Shown here: in pieces, positions 27,794-36,400 of the stretch
How the letters are laid out: each line of letters starts with the position of its first letter
Numbering within the stretch: the stretch's first letter is position 1
Assembly: GCF_003634705.1 (NCBI RefSeq)
Contig: NZ_RBWU01000001.1
Coordinates: 620,001-684,000 of the forward strand
Reading direction: 5' to 3'
Length of the DNA: 64,000 nt
Source: Actinomadura pelletieri DSM 43383
Lineage (GTDB): Bacteria; Actinomycetota; Actinomycetes; Streptosporangiales; Streptosporangiaceae
The notes under the pieces: generated by a model
Told to the model about the DNA's origin: nothing
Seen by the model: only the letters and a program-made list of their open reading frames with translations
The model's database searches: none
Program-made: the position numbers and the translations under genes

Positions 27794-28960
27794 CATGAAC
27801 AACCAGCGCTCGCACCCGAAAACGGCAAGCAGGGCTCACTCGCCAGCCGAACCTCCTGGTCCCAGTCGCGGCGGTCGCACAACGGTCCCCCCGCTCCAGC
27901 CACCCGGCCATGAACGACCAGCACCCGCACCCACACATCCGTCATCGACCAGGCAACTCACCCCCCGGCGCACCCGTCCCCACGGCAGCGACCACACTCA
28001 CCTCGGCACTCCAACCACCCGACGCCGAACGCCACGAGGCGAAGCAACGGCCGCGCTGGTCGAACACGTCCGCTCCCGCGGTGGCCGGGTGATCGCCGTC
28101 GGAACGACCGCCGTCCGCGCCCTGGAGACGACCGTGGAAGCCTCCGGACACGTCCGATCGTCAACCGGTTGGACGGAACACGTCGTGACCCCCGACCACG
28201 GCGTCCGGGCCGTGAACGGCCTCCTCACCGGCCTACACGAACCGAAGTCGTCCCACCTGATGATGCTCACCGCCACCGCAGGCGGCGACCTGCTCACCGC
28301 CACCTACGACGCCGCCCAGCCATAAACGACCAGCGCTCGTGCCCAACAACCGTCATCAAGCAAGCAGCTCACCCACCGGCGCCCGAGCCCACACGAGCAG
28401 CCACTTACTCACCTCGACGCTTCACCCGACGCTGAACGACGAGCGCTCACACCGGACAACGATGAGCAAGCCGCAGTCACCCGCCGGCCGAGCGCCCGGT
28501 CCAGCAAAGCAGCCATGCAACCACCCGCCGCACCGGCGCCCAGCCACAAACGACCAGCGCTCGCGGCCAAGCAACCGTCGCCGAACAGACGGCTCGCTCA
28601 CCGGCGCGACTGGGCCCACACGAGCAGCCACTAACTCACCTCGACGCTTCACCCGACGCTGAACGACGAGCGCTCACACCGGACAACGATGAGCAAGCCG
28701 CAGTCACCCGCCGCACCGGCGCCCAGCCACAAACGACCAGCGCTCGCCGCCAAGCAACCGTCGCCGAACAGGCCGTCCGCTCACCGGCGCGACTGGGGCC
28801 ACGGCGGCAGCCGCTAACTCTCCCAACCGCGCCGGGCGTCCGGCCGTGAAAGATCAGGATTTGCCGCCTGAGCGACCGCCAGTGAGCAGATCTCTCGCCC
28901 GCCGGGTTCATTGGGACAATCGCGTGGCCGCTCTGGTGCTCCGGCCATGAACGGCCAGCA
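27794..28960. repeat. array of about 114-bp units, about 8 copies, interrupted by a queA-like fragment
   Basis: A core block close to CATGAACGACCAGCGCTCG recurs at 27794, 27909, 28321, 28432, 28545, 28659, 28728 and 28946. Most spacings are 111-115 bp. A higher-order unit of 227 bp is visible (28388-28614 against 28615-28840) with few changes. Between the second and third cores lies the captured 271-bp fragment of the QueA-like gene. The array separates tadE from the TadE-like gene. Confidence 0.85.
28047..28317 (+). pseudogene. 3'-part fragment of the QueA-like gene
   Basis: Aligns without gaps to 10015-10285 (offset 18,032 bp) with about 14 differences in 271 positions, roughly 95% identity. 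It encodes about residues 247-336 of the QueA-like protein, including GTTAVRALE and HEPKSSHLMML, and its frame is still open to a TAA at 28323-28325. It has no start, no 5' two-thirds and no C-terminal YLWHEFGD. It starts in one 114-bp repeat unit and ends directly at the next unit's core. Confidence 0.92.
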
Positions 28961-28981
28961 CACGCGTCCGGTCGGAGATGA

Positions 28982-29338
28982 TCATTCGCTTGCCGAGGCG
29001 CCTGGTTCCGTGGCGGCGGTCGCGTGGCCGTGGACGGTCAGGGCCGGGAGGTCTGCGGCCGCGGGTGCCCTGATGGAAGCCGAGACGTCGACCTGGACGG
29101 TGGCTTCGTCTCGGTGCACCCGCACCGTCGCTCCCTTGGGGACGGCCCTCACCACGAGCTCGCGTACGGCGGTGAGGGATTCACCTCTCGCCGCGGCGCG
29201 GGCACCGGTTCGGGCGGCATCCGTGCAGGTGAGTTGGACGGAGGCGACCCTCAGACCCCACAACGCGACCGCTGTGATCAGGACCAGGGTGGGGAGCGCC
29301 ACGGCGATCTCCGCCGTGGCCATCCCGCCGTCTTTCAA
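28982..29338 (-). CDS. tadE: TadE-like pilus assembly protein
   Basis: 118 residues from a TTG at 29338 that overlaps the Flp stop (TTGA); the ATG at 29323 is the alternative start. MATAEIAVALPTLVLITAVA is the class signature: a short leader, Glu at position 5 of the mature-like segment and a hydrophobic helix. DAARTGARAAARGES follows, as in actinobacterial TadE proteins. It is a minor pseudopilin of the Flp/Tad system. Coupled to the upstream Flp gene. Confidence 0.82.
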   Translation of the reverse strand: MKDGGMATAEIAVALPTLVLITAVALWGLRVASVQLTCTDAARTGARAAARGESLTAVRELVVRAVPKGATVRVHRDEATVQVDVSASIRAPAAADLPALTVHGHATAATEPGASASE

Positions 29339-29529
29339 CCGGCCAGATTGAGGGCCCTCTCGATGATCTGTGAGAGGAGGGACTTCACCTGCGAGCTGGT
29401 CACGATCTTGAACAGGACACCGGCGAACGCGGCCGCGGCGATCGTGCCGACCGCGTATTCGGCGGTCGACATCCCGCGGTCCTCGGATGCTCGGGAACAG
29501 CGTCGCACCACCTTCTGTATGGCCCGCAT
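29335..29529 (-). CDS. Flp-type pilin (DUF4244 family)
   Basis: 64 residues. A basic leader (MRAIQKVVRRCSRASEDRG) precedes MSTAEYAVGTIAAAAFAGVL, the processing-site Glu and pilin helix of the actinobacterial DUF4244/Flp family; a short tail follows. It would be the major pilin subunit. AAAGGAG lies before the ATG. The stop overlaps the tadE start. Such small pilins are normally abundant relative to other tad products. Confidence 0.88.
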   Translation of the reverse strand: MRAIQKVVRRCSRASEDRGMSTAEYAVGTIAAAAFAGVLFKIVTSSQVKSLLSQIIERALNLAG

Positions 29530-29611
29530 ATGGGCTCCTTTCGCTTGTGGTTGTCCTCAGCTTGCTTCGGCAAGGCCCCGGCGGACGCATGAACGTCGAC
29601 CTGTGGATAAC

Positions 29612-30685
29612 TCACTCGGGGAGGAGGATCGTTGAGGCGATCCCGGCGATGGCCGGGACGACGCCGAGCAGTACGAAGGCGGGCAGGAAGCACAGGCCCA
29701 GTGGGGCGAGCGCGCGGATGCCCGCTGCTCGAGCTCTGGCGGCAGCGGCCGTGCGAGCCACCCGCCGCTGGTCTCGTGCGAGCCGGCTCAGGGACGGCGC
29801 CAGCGACGCACCGGTGGACGCCGCGCGCCCGGCCGTCCGGGCCAGGGAAGCAAGCGCTGGTTCCTTCGCGAGCGCACGCCAGGCGTCGGCAGGATCCGCT
29901 CCGAGCCGGATCTGGACGGAAACGGCGTGCAACTCGTCGCCGAGCGGGCCACCCACCGCATCCGCGACCGCGTCCACCGCCTCCTGCCAGGGAGCGCCAC
30001 CACGCAGACAAGCCGCCAACAGATCGACGGCCACGGGCAGGTCAGCGACGAGGCGCGCCCGCCTGCGTCTCCTTTCCGCAACCCCGAGGCGACCGAACGA
30101 ATACCAGACGCCGACCGCGGCCAGAACTCCGATCACGGCGCCGAACGGCCCGCCGAGCGTCACCACGCACACAATCCCAGCAACGGCCGCTGCCGCGCGC
30201 CGGAGAAGAACATCACGATGGCCAGGACGTCCGCCCGACGACGGCTCGTCTGCACGGCTCGGGGTCTGCTCGTCCGCGGCTTGGCGCCACACATAAGCCC
30301 TGCCGCGCCCCCGGTCCCAGGAACCACTCGCTGTGTGGTCTACCTCTTGTACCTGGTCACTAGGAGTAGGGAGCGAGAGGCTCTCACCTTCCCGGCCGCC
30401 GACTAGCGCGGGAAACGTCCTTCCTCGCCCATCAGAGACGCGGGGGGAGAAGGTCGGCCAGCCCCGATAGTCATTCCTGGTCCGGGCGACGGGGGCGGCC
30501 TGGAGGTTGTGGCCTGCGCGTGTGGACGGGTCGTTTTGATGCTTGATGGGGTGGGATCCCGGGGCTCCATGACGCCGGGATGGACACGGGAGTTGGGCTG
30601 CGAGTCGCCGCGTGGCAGTGGTCGGCCATGCGGGAAGAACGAAGCCCGCAGCCGCCGCGCAGAGCACGGCCAACAGAATCGTCAT
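29612..30685 (-). CDS. tadC: TadC-like inner-membrane protein (T2SS F family)
   Basis: 357 residues from an ATG at 30685 preceded by AGGAGAG. The start, MTILLAVLCAAAAGFVLPAW, resembles that of the TadB neighbour. A long polar linker follows (about 30-145), longer than usual for the family, then membrane helices and the T2SSF domain with LLAACLRGGAPWQEAV and LGADPADAWRALA. It forms part of the platform for pilus export. It lies 83 bp before flp but 783 bp after tadB. Confidence 0.82.
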   Translation of the reverse strand: MTILLAVLCAAAAGFVLPAWPTTATRRLAAQLPCPSRRHGAPGSHPIKHQNDPSTRAGHNLQAAPVARTRNDYRGWPTFSPRVSDGRGRTFPALVGGREGESLSLPTPSDQVQEVDHTASGSWDRGRGRAYVWRQAADEQTPSRADEPSSGGRPGHRDVLLRRAAAAVAGIVCVVTLGGPFGAVIGVLAAVGVWYSFGRLGVAERRRRRARLVADLPVAVDLLAACLRGGAPWQEAVDAVADAVGGPLGDELHAVSVQIRLGADPADAWRALAKEPALASLARTAGRAASTGASLAPSLSRLARDQRRVARTAAAARARAAGIRALAPLGLCFLPAFVLLGVVPAIAGIASTILLPE

Positions 30686-31149
30686 ATCTCTCCTGCTCGT
30701 CGAAGTCCTGAGGTCAGAAGGAGTCGCCCTCGACACTCCAGCCCTCCACGCGACAGCGCCGGCACCAGCCCGGCGGGCGGACGGGACGCGGGCAGCAGCG
30801 GACGCGCGATATCGACCGGTCTCTGGGGCGTCCGGCGCAAGCGATCGCCTACATGCTGGCCCCGCCTCGTGTGGAACCAGGGAACGGCGGTGACGCGCAG
30901 GTGCGGGTGGAGTCGCTGCAAGCCGCCGGGATTTACGCACCTCGCAGGTCACCGCTCGGCAACGGGGTACCGACCCCGTCTCCTCGAGGAGAAGCGGCGG
31001 ACTTGGTGGGACATGGACGACTTCTGGACCGCCGCACGGTCGAGGGGGAGCCACGCTGGCGCGGGCGGGGCACGGGGGCGGGGCGGTGTGTATTGGTCGC
31101 TTTCTCGTTTGGTCTGTTTGGAGTTGGAGGGCGGTAGCTCGTCCACGGT

Positions 31150-31390
31150 TTGGTGCGGTGCCGGACGGGCCGAAGAGGCCGCGGCGCTGCATGTGGCGGA
31201 TGACGCGGTCGCGGAAGGTGCCGCGGACGATGGTCGTGTCGCGGAGGGTGCCGCCCGGGCGGAGGACGCGGGCCATTTCGGCGATGGCGGCGGGTGGGTC
31301 GGTCAGGCAGTGGAGGCCGTTGTAGGTGACGCAGGCGTCGAAGGTGTCGGAGGGGAAGGGGAGGGCGTGGCTCGGATGTGTTGGTCGGGC
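31150..31390 (-). pseudogene. remnant of a class I SAM-dependent methyltransferase
   Basis: On the minus strand, one frame reads LPFPSDTFDACVTYNGLH (from 31363) and then IAEMARVLRPGGTLRDTT and GLFGPSGTA. This is the motif III to post-IV stretch of small SAM methyltransferases. The N-terminal SAM-binding glycine loop is missing and the frame drifts into non-conserved sequence on both sides, so only about 70-80 codons are left. It lies in the 783-bp gap between tadB and tadC. Confidence 0.7.
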
Positions 31391-31468
31391 GGGTGGCGCG
31401 GGGCAACCGTGCGAGGCGATCTGTAGGGCTTGCCGGGGCTTAGTGGCGAACGGATTGGGTGGGTGTTT

Positions 31469-32173
31469 CTAGTGGGGGGACTCGGCGGACTTGGCTAGGC
31501 GGCGGGTCCAGTAGAGGCCGGTCAGGTTGAGGGTCGTGCCTGTGAGCAGGCATGCCATGCCTGGGAGTGTTCCGAAGAGGAAGGGCAAGGGGTGCGCGCC
31601 CAGGGCTGCGGCCATGGCCAGGCCCAGGACCGGGAGTGCGGCGAGGAGGCGGGCTGTCGCGCGGGGACCGGCGAGTTGGACGGATACGTCCTGGCGTTGG
31701 GCCTCCTCATCCCGGAGGGCCGTGGCCAGACCGTCCAGCACGGTGGCGAGGGTTCCGCCGCGTTCGGCTCCCACGCGCCAGCATGCCGCCAGTAGACGCA
31801 GCCCCTCGGCGCCTGGGCGGACCGCGAGGTCTGCCAGGTGGTCGGGAGGTGGACGGGGGATGCTCAGCAGTTCCTTGGAAATTCGCGGATCCAGGGTGGT
31901 TGTGGCCGCTGTGAACGCCTCGTCAGGGGTGCGGCCCGCGGCGAGTTCGGCGGCCATCGCGTCGCAGAGTTCGATGACGGACGTGCGTCGAAGTCGGGGG
32001 AGGGCCCGGCGTTCACGCAGTGCTGTTGTTCTGGCCCTAACAGCGAGGAGGAGGCCGAACGGGTTGCCGGGTGGAGGGAAGGCGAGACGGTTAAGGCGGT
32101 GGACGGCGGTGGGTGGAGCCAGGAACGTCCACACTGCGGCTGCCGCGCAGAGGGCCGCGAGCGTGGTGATCAC
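31469..32173 (-). CDS. tadB: TadB-like inner-membrane protein (T2SS F family)
   Basis: 234 residues from a GTG at 32173 overlapping the tadA stop (GTGA). The N-terminal helix is VITTLAALCAAAAVW. The T2SSF domain has ELCDAMAAELAAGRTPDEAF and CWRVGAERGGTLATVLDGLA, with two C-terminal helices (about 165-190 and 200-225). With TadC it forms the membrane platform on which the TadA ATPase acts. Translation is coupled to tadA. Confidence 0.88.
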   Translation of the reverse strand: MITTLAALCAAAAVWTFLAPPTAVHRLNRLAFPPPGNPFGLLLAVRARTTALRERRALPRLRRTSVIELCDAMAAELAAGRTPDEAFTAATTTLDPRISKELLSIPRPPPDHLADLAVRPGAEGLRLLAACWRVGAERGGTLATVLDGLATALRDEEAQRQDVSVQLAGPRATARLLAALPVLGLAMAAALGAHPLPFLFGTLPGMACLLTGTTLNLTGLYWTRRLAKSAESPH

Positions 32174-33321
32174 GTTGCTCCTTCCAGTCTGGCGGACAGG
32201 GCCTCGGCGCCGGAATCGAAACGGATCTCGCCCGATGCTGTGAACGACACCGCGGGGACGACGCCGACCAGGCCATCGGGCCCCCGGCGAAGGAGGCATA
32301 CCTCGGCGACTCGCCGCTGGCCTCCACCCGGGTCGCGCACCAGGTGGACGACGATGTCCAGGGCGGCGGCCAGTTGGCTATGGACGGCCTCCCTGGACAG
32401 ACCCGCCGCGCAGGCCAGCGCTTCGAGCCGAGCCGGTACGTCCGCCGCCGTGTTCGCGTGGAGTGTTCCGCAGCCACCCTCATGTCCCGTATTCAGCGCT
32501 TGGAGGAGGACTACGACTTCGGAGCCCCTGCACTCACCTACGACGAGACGATCTGGGCGCATGCGGAGTGCTTGGCGTACCAGGTCGTTCAAGGTGACGC
32601 CCCCGGCGCCCTCCATGTTGGGCGGACGTGACTCCAGGCGGACCACGTGCGGATGGGAGGGGCGCAGTTCAGCGGAGTCCTCGACCAGGACCAGCCGTTC
32701 GCCGGGGTCGACCAGCGAAAGGACACAGCTCAGGAGGGTAGTCTTGCCGCTTCCCGTGCCACCGGTGATCAAGAACGCGGCCCGGGATCGGATCAGGGCG
32801 GCGAGCAGTTCGGCGCCCTCGGGTGGGACGGTGCGCGCCGCGACCAACTCGTCCAACGTGAAGGCGCGGCGGCGCGGAAGGCGCAGGGAAAGACACGTGC
32901 CGGTGGCGGCGACCGGCGGGAGTACGGCGTGCAGGCGCACCCCGCCGGGGAGCCGGGCGTCGGCGTACGGGGAGGCGTCGTCGAGGCGGCGTCCCGCTGC
33001 GGCGGTCAGGCGTTGAGCCAGGCGGCGGACGGACTGCTCGTCCGGAAAGTTCAAGGATGTGCGGACAAGGCCAGAGCCCGTGTCGACCCAGATCTCGTCC
33101 GGGCCGTTGACGAGAACATCGGTGACATCCGGAGAGCGCAGAAGCGGCTCCAGTGGACCGGCGCCGACGAACTCGGCTCGTAACTCGTCGGCGAGCGTCA
33201 GCACCTCGCGGTCGCCGAGCAACCGCTCCTCCGCCCGAAGCGCCGCGGCGACCTGGCCCGTGGTCGGTTCGCCGCCGGTGCCCGCGAGCCGATCGCGCAC
33301 GGCATCAGACAACCTGGTCAT
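32170..33321 (-). CDS. tadA: TadA/CpaF-type secretion ATPase
   Basis: 383 residues from an ATG at 33321 preceded by GGAAGGGG; upstream codons in the frame belong to repeat DNA. Walker A is GGTGSGKT (187-194), the acidic box VLVEDSAEL (211-219), the Walker B region LVVGECRG (259-266) and the His box HEGGCGTLHAN (280-290). It is the cytoplasmic hexameric motor of Flp pilus assembly. The stop overlaps the tadB start. A 660-bp repeat-filled gap separates it from tadZ. Confidence 0.93.
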   Translation of the reverse strand: MTRLSDAVRDRLAGTGGEPTTGQVAAALRAEERLLGDREVLTLADELRAEFVGAGPLEPLLRSPDVTDVLVNGPDEIWVDTGSGLVRTSLNFPDEQSVRRLAQRLTAAAGRRLDDASPYADARLPGGVRLHAVLPPVAATGTCLSLRLPRRRAFTLDELVAARTVPPEGAELLAALIRSRAAFLITGGTGSGKTTLLSCVLSLVDPGERLVLVEDSAELRPSHPHVVRLESRPPNMEGAGGVTLNDLVRQALRMRPDRLVVGECRGSEVVVLLQALNTGHEGGCGTLHANTAADVPARLEALACAAGLSREAVHSQLAAALDIVVHLVRDPGGGQRRVAEVCLLRRGPDGLVGVVPAVSFTASGEIRFDSGAEALSARLEGAT

Positions 33322-33479
33322 ACGATTTCCCCTTCCAGAATTGGCCGGACACCGCTGCGCCGAGACTTCGCACCCGAACCCCCGAAACGGGGACGCCTGA
33401 AAGCCTTCGGCGTGCGACTGGGCCGCCGCGTCCGCACGAACGCCCCCTGAGATCCCGGAAGCGGAAGCCGCCCTCGCTC

Positions 33480-34050
33480 TGTCCGGTGCGCGTTCGCGGC
33501 ACTCCAGAGCCGGGATCTGAATGCCCTCTGCGAGGTGTCTCGCGGGCCACATCCATGGGCCTTATGCGCGCCGTGCTGGGTCGCCTGGAGGCCCGGTGAC
33601 CAGGACGTCTGTGCCTGTTGACGGCCTTGCGGTGCGTGTACGGCTGGAGGAAAGGTCGGCGAGGACACCGGTGTAAATGAAGACCGCCGGAGCCGCGATG
33701 TGAAGCTTGGTGCGAGGAAGTTCGCGAGCCAGATCCATGCGCTGCGTGCGTTGCACGGGAAAGGCTGGGAGACCGGTGACCAGGACCTCCGTGCCTGTTT
33801 GACGGCCTCTTCTCGGTAGGCGGACCGGTCGGAAGGCGGGTCGGAGGGCGGGTCGGTGAGATGCCGGTGCTGACGGGGAGCGCCGGAGTTGGGATGTGGG
33901 TGCTTGCTGCGAGGTGGTTCGTGAGCCAGGTCCATGGGTCGTTTGCGCCGCGTTGGGGGCGGGTCCGCTGTTCGGTGGGCATTAGGCGGCCTCTTCGCGG
34001 TACGCGTACGGCTGGAGGGCTAGGTCGGCGAGGACGCCGGTGCAGAACTC
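33480..34050. repeat. tandem repeat, about 187-bp period, overlapping the 3' end of tadZ
   Basis: GAGCCAGGTCCATGG-like blocks recur near 33542, 33729 and 33920, about 187-190 bp apart. A second recurring part, GTACGGCTGGAGG with GGTCGGCGAGGAC, occurs at 33638-33670 and again inside tadZ at 34010-34034, where it encodes the last codons of the protein; a more decayed copy is near 33800-33860. The units therefore include the gene's own 3' end plus downstream DNA. Confidence 0.75.
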
Positions 34051-35061
34051 GGTGAGGGGGCCTCGGCGGCAGGCCCGCTCGAGGTCGCCCTCGTCGATGG
34101 CGGCGGGGAGGCGGCGGTCGCGTTCGAACGCGCCTGCGGACGGGAGGTCTAGCGCGTGCACGACCGCGTCGGGTGTGAGCCCGCCCGGGGCCGGGCCCTG
34201 GACGACGAGGCGCAGGTCGGTCGTGTGGCGGCGGAGGGCGGTGGCCAGGCCGTCGGCGGCGATGGTCGCGCGGACCTCGGCCGGGACGAGCAGGAACGTC
34301 GTGTCGGCGGAGCGCAGGGCGGCGCGGCCGAGGTCGTCGGGGTAGCGGGGGACGTCCACGACGACCAGGTCGAAGCCACGTATCGCGGCGTCGAAGAGCG
34401 ACCGGGCCGCCTCATAGGAGACGGGGACGGGCTCGCCTCGCAGCCACGACAGGACCGACAGGTCGCCGGAACGCGGCAGCGACTCGCGCAGGGTGGCGGT
34501 GTTGAGCCGTCCCCGCCGCTCGGCCAGGTCGGGCCAGCGGACGCCCTCGTGCTTCTCAAGGCCGAGCATGAGGTCGACGCCACCGCCGAAGGGGTCGGCG
34601 TCCACGAGGAGTGTGCGCAGGCCCTGCCCGGCGGCGGCGAGGCCGAGCGCGGTCGCGAGGACGCTGGCGCCCGCGCCGCCTCGGGATCCGACGACGCAGA
34701 GGGTGGTAGCCCACCCGCTTTCGGGTTCGCTGGCGGTGGCGAAAGCGTTGATCAGCCAGTCTTCGTGGTCGGGAAGGGTCGCGACGTCCTGCGCACCGAC
34801 CTCCACCGCGAGGCGGAATGTGTCAGGCGTGGCCGCTGACGGGGTGACCAGCACGACGCCTGGTCGGCGTTGGAGGTCGGCGGACGCCATGTCCTCGGCC
34901 ACGTCGGCGCCGACGAGGATGAGGGCGGGCCACGTCCAGGCGGCTCTGGCCTCATCGGCGTCGTAGGCGACCTCCGCGTGGGCGTCGGCGGCGGCCGCCA
35001 GACGGAGCAGGCCGTCGGCGAGCGCGGAGTCGCCGGTGACGATCAGTGCCGCGAGGTTCAT
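33982..35061 (-). CDS. tadZ: TadZ/CpaE-like (Ssd) ParA-family protein
   Basis: 359 residues. An N-terminal receiver-like domain without the phospho-acceptor pattern (about 1-110) is followed by a MinD/ParA-like ATPase domain. The P loop is deviant: GSRGGAGASVLA, with no lysine at the usual place. LLVDADPFGGGVDLMLG is the second conserved block. TadZ proteins place the Tad machine at the pole; the mycobacterial relative is called Ssd. AAGGAG lies before the ATG. Its final 20 codons are repeated downstream in decayed form. Confidence 0.88.
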   Translation of the reverse strand: MNLAALIVTGDSALADGLLRLAAAADAHAEVAYDADEARAAWTWPALILVGADVAEDMASADLQRRPGVVLVTPSAATPDTFRLAVEVGAQDVATLPDHEDWLINAFATASEPESGWATTLCVVGSRGGAGASVLATALGLAAAGQGLRTLLVDADPFGGGVDLMLGLEKHEGVRWPDLAERRGRLNTATLRESLPRSGDLSVLSWLRGEPVPVSYEAARSLFDAAIRGFDLVVVDVPRYPDDLGRAALRSADTTFLLVPAEVRATIAADGLATALRRHTTDLRLVVQGPAPGGLTPDAVVHALDLPSAGAFERDRRLPAAIDEGDLERACRRGPLTEFCTGVLADLALQPYAYREEAA

Positions 35062-35299
35062 CGGATGCTCCTTCGACGTTCGGAGACCTCCACCTTGCGG
35101 CCCTTGGCGTCGGCCCTGAAGGCCTTCGGCGAACTGTGGATAACTTCGCCCCGGCGGCGTGTGACGTGCGGATCAGGGCACGGCGAGCCTGTGCCTCCGT
35201 TGGCCCGGGTCGCGGGTCGGGGACAGTCGTTAGGCGTGTAGGGCACGTCCAGGCGCTGCCGCACTGATCGAGCGAGCGGGCCGCTGTCCTGCTCGGACG

Positions 35300-36095
35300 C
35301 TGGGAGCAGGAGCGGGGCGGGTCGTTGAGGGACGCGAGGAGCAGAGAGAGCGTGCTGTTGACCTTGGCGCCGGTGGTACGGGGATGGGTTCGCGTCTCAG
35401 CCTGGAGTGTGACGGAGTGGTCTTGGCCGCTGCAAAGTCCACGGCGCGGAGTTGCTGGACACCGTCCGCCCGGCAACCGCTCCAGAAACGCCATGCACAG
35501 CCGAGTTCTACGGCGCAGGGACGACGCCGACAGGTCGCAGCGAGTCCACGCGGCGGGTCATTGAAGGGATGCGGGAGCAGAGGAAGCGTGGTGATAACGC
35601 CGGCGGCCTGTTGCAAAGTGGGTTCGCGTCTCAGTCTGGAGTGTGGCGGGGTGGTCTTGGCCGCTGCAGAGTCCACGGCGCGGAGTTGCTGGACACCGTT
35701 CGCCCGGCAACCGCTCCAGAAACGCCATGCACAGCCGAGTTCTCCGGCGCAGGGACGACGCCGACAGGTCGCAGCGAGTCCACGCGGCGGGTCATTGAAG
35801 GGATGCGGGGGCAGAGGAAGCGTGGTGTTGACCTTGGCGCCGGGGGTGCGGGGATGGGTTCGCGTCTCAGTCTGGAGGGTGGCGGGGTGGTCTTGGCCGC
35901 TGCAAAGTCCACGGCGCGGAGTTGCTGGACGCCGTCCGCCCGCAGGCCGTGCTCAGCAGTGTTCTGCAGCGCGGGAAGACGGCGACAGGGCGCAGCGGGG
36001 CCGCGCGGCGGGGTCGTTAGGGATGCGGAGGTCGAGGAGGGGTGGTGTTGGTGGTGGCGGCGTTGCTGAGGGGGTGGGTCTCAGCTGAGGTGTGG
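35300..36095. repeat. tandem repeat array, period about 235 bp, three copies plus partials
   Basis: The block CGCGTCTCAG starts at 35391, 35625 and 35861, offsets 234 and 236 bp. Units share GGTCTTGGCCGCTGCA and TCCACGGCGCGGAGTTGCTG with few changes. A partial copy precedes (about 35270-35390) and the start of a fourth is seen near 36077. It lies upstream of tadZ. One plus-strand frame spans the units, but it lacks any family motif. Confidence 0.85.
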
Positions 36096-36365
36096 CGGGG
36101 GCTCAGTGCCGGGTCTTTGGTTGGAGTGGGGGCCGGATGTCGAGCGCATGGGGAGGAGTCGGGAGCGGTGTTGGCGTTGTCGGCTGGTTGAGGGGCGTGG
36201 GGGTTCGCCGTCGTTTGTGGGGGCGGCGTGGGCGTTCAGGAGGGTGGACCCGGGGGCGGCGACCTGTGGGGGGCTGGGTGAGCGGGCTGCTCTTAGGGCG
36301 ATGTGGTCGCTGTATGTGGGACGGGCGGTGGCGCTGGTGCGCCACCGCCCGGCCGGTGAAGACTG

Positions 36366-36400
36366 GGCGACCCCCGCCGGGGGGGAGAGCGGGGGTCGCC
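36366..36400. terminator. GC-rich hairpin, terminator-like
   Basis: A perfect 12-bp stem, GGCGACCCCCGC (36366-36377) with its complement (36389-36400), and an 11-nt loop. No recognised gene ends here on either strand, so it may mark a lost gene or stop read-through from the acs side. Confidence 0.5.

Noticed and set aside
30509..31426. Plus-strand 305-codon frame between tadC and tadB
   Set aside because: No motif and no start signal; the opposite strand holds the methyltransferase remnant and the true tadC start.
35384..36088. Open frame over the 235-bp repeats as a repeat protein gene
   Set aside because: The unit length is not kept at a multiple of three (234 and 236), no ribosome site is seen and no known repeat-protein pattern appears.
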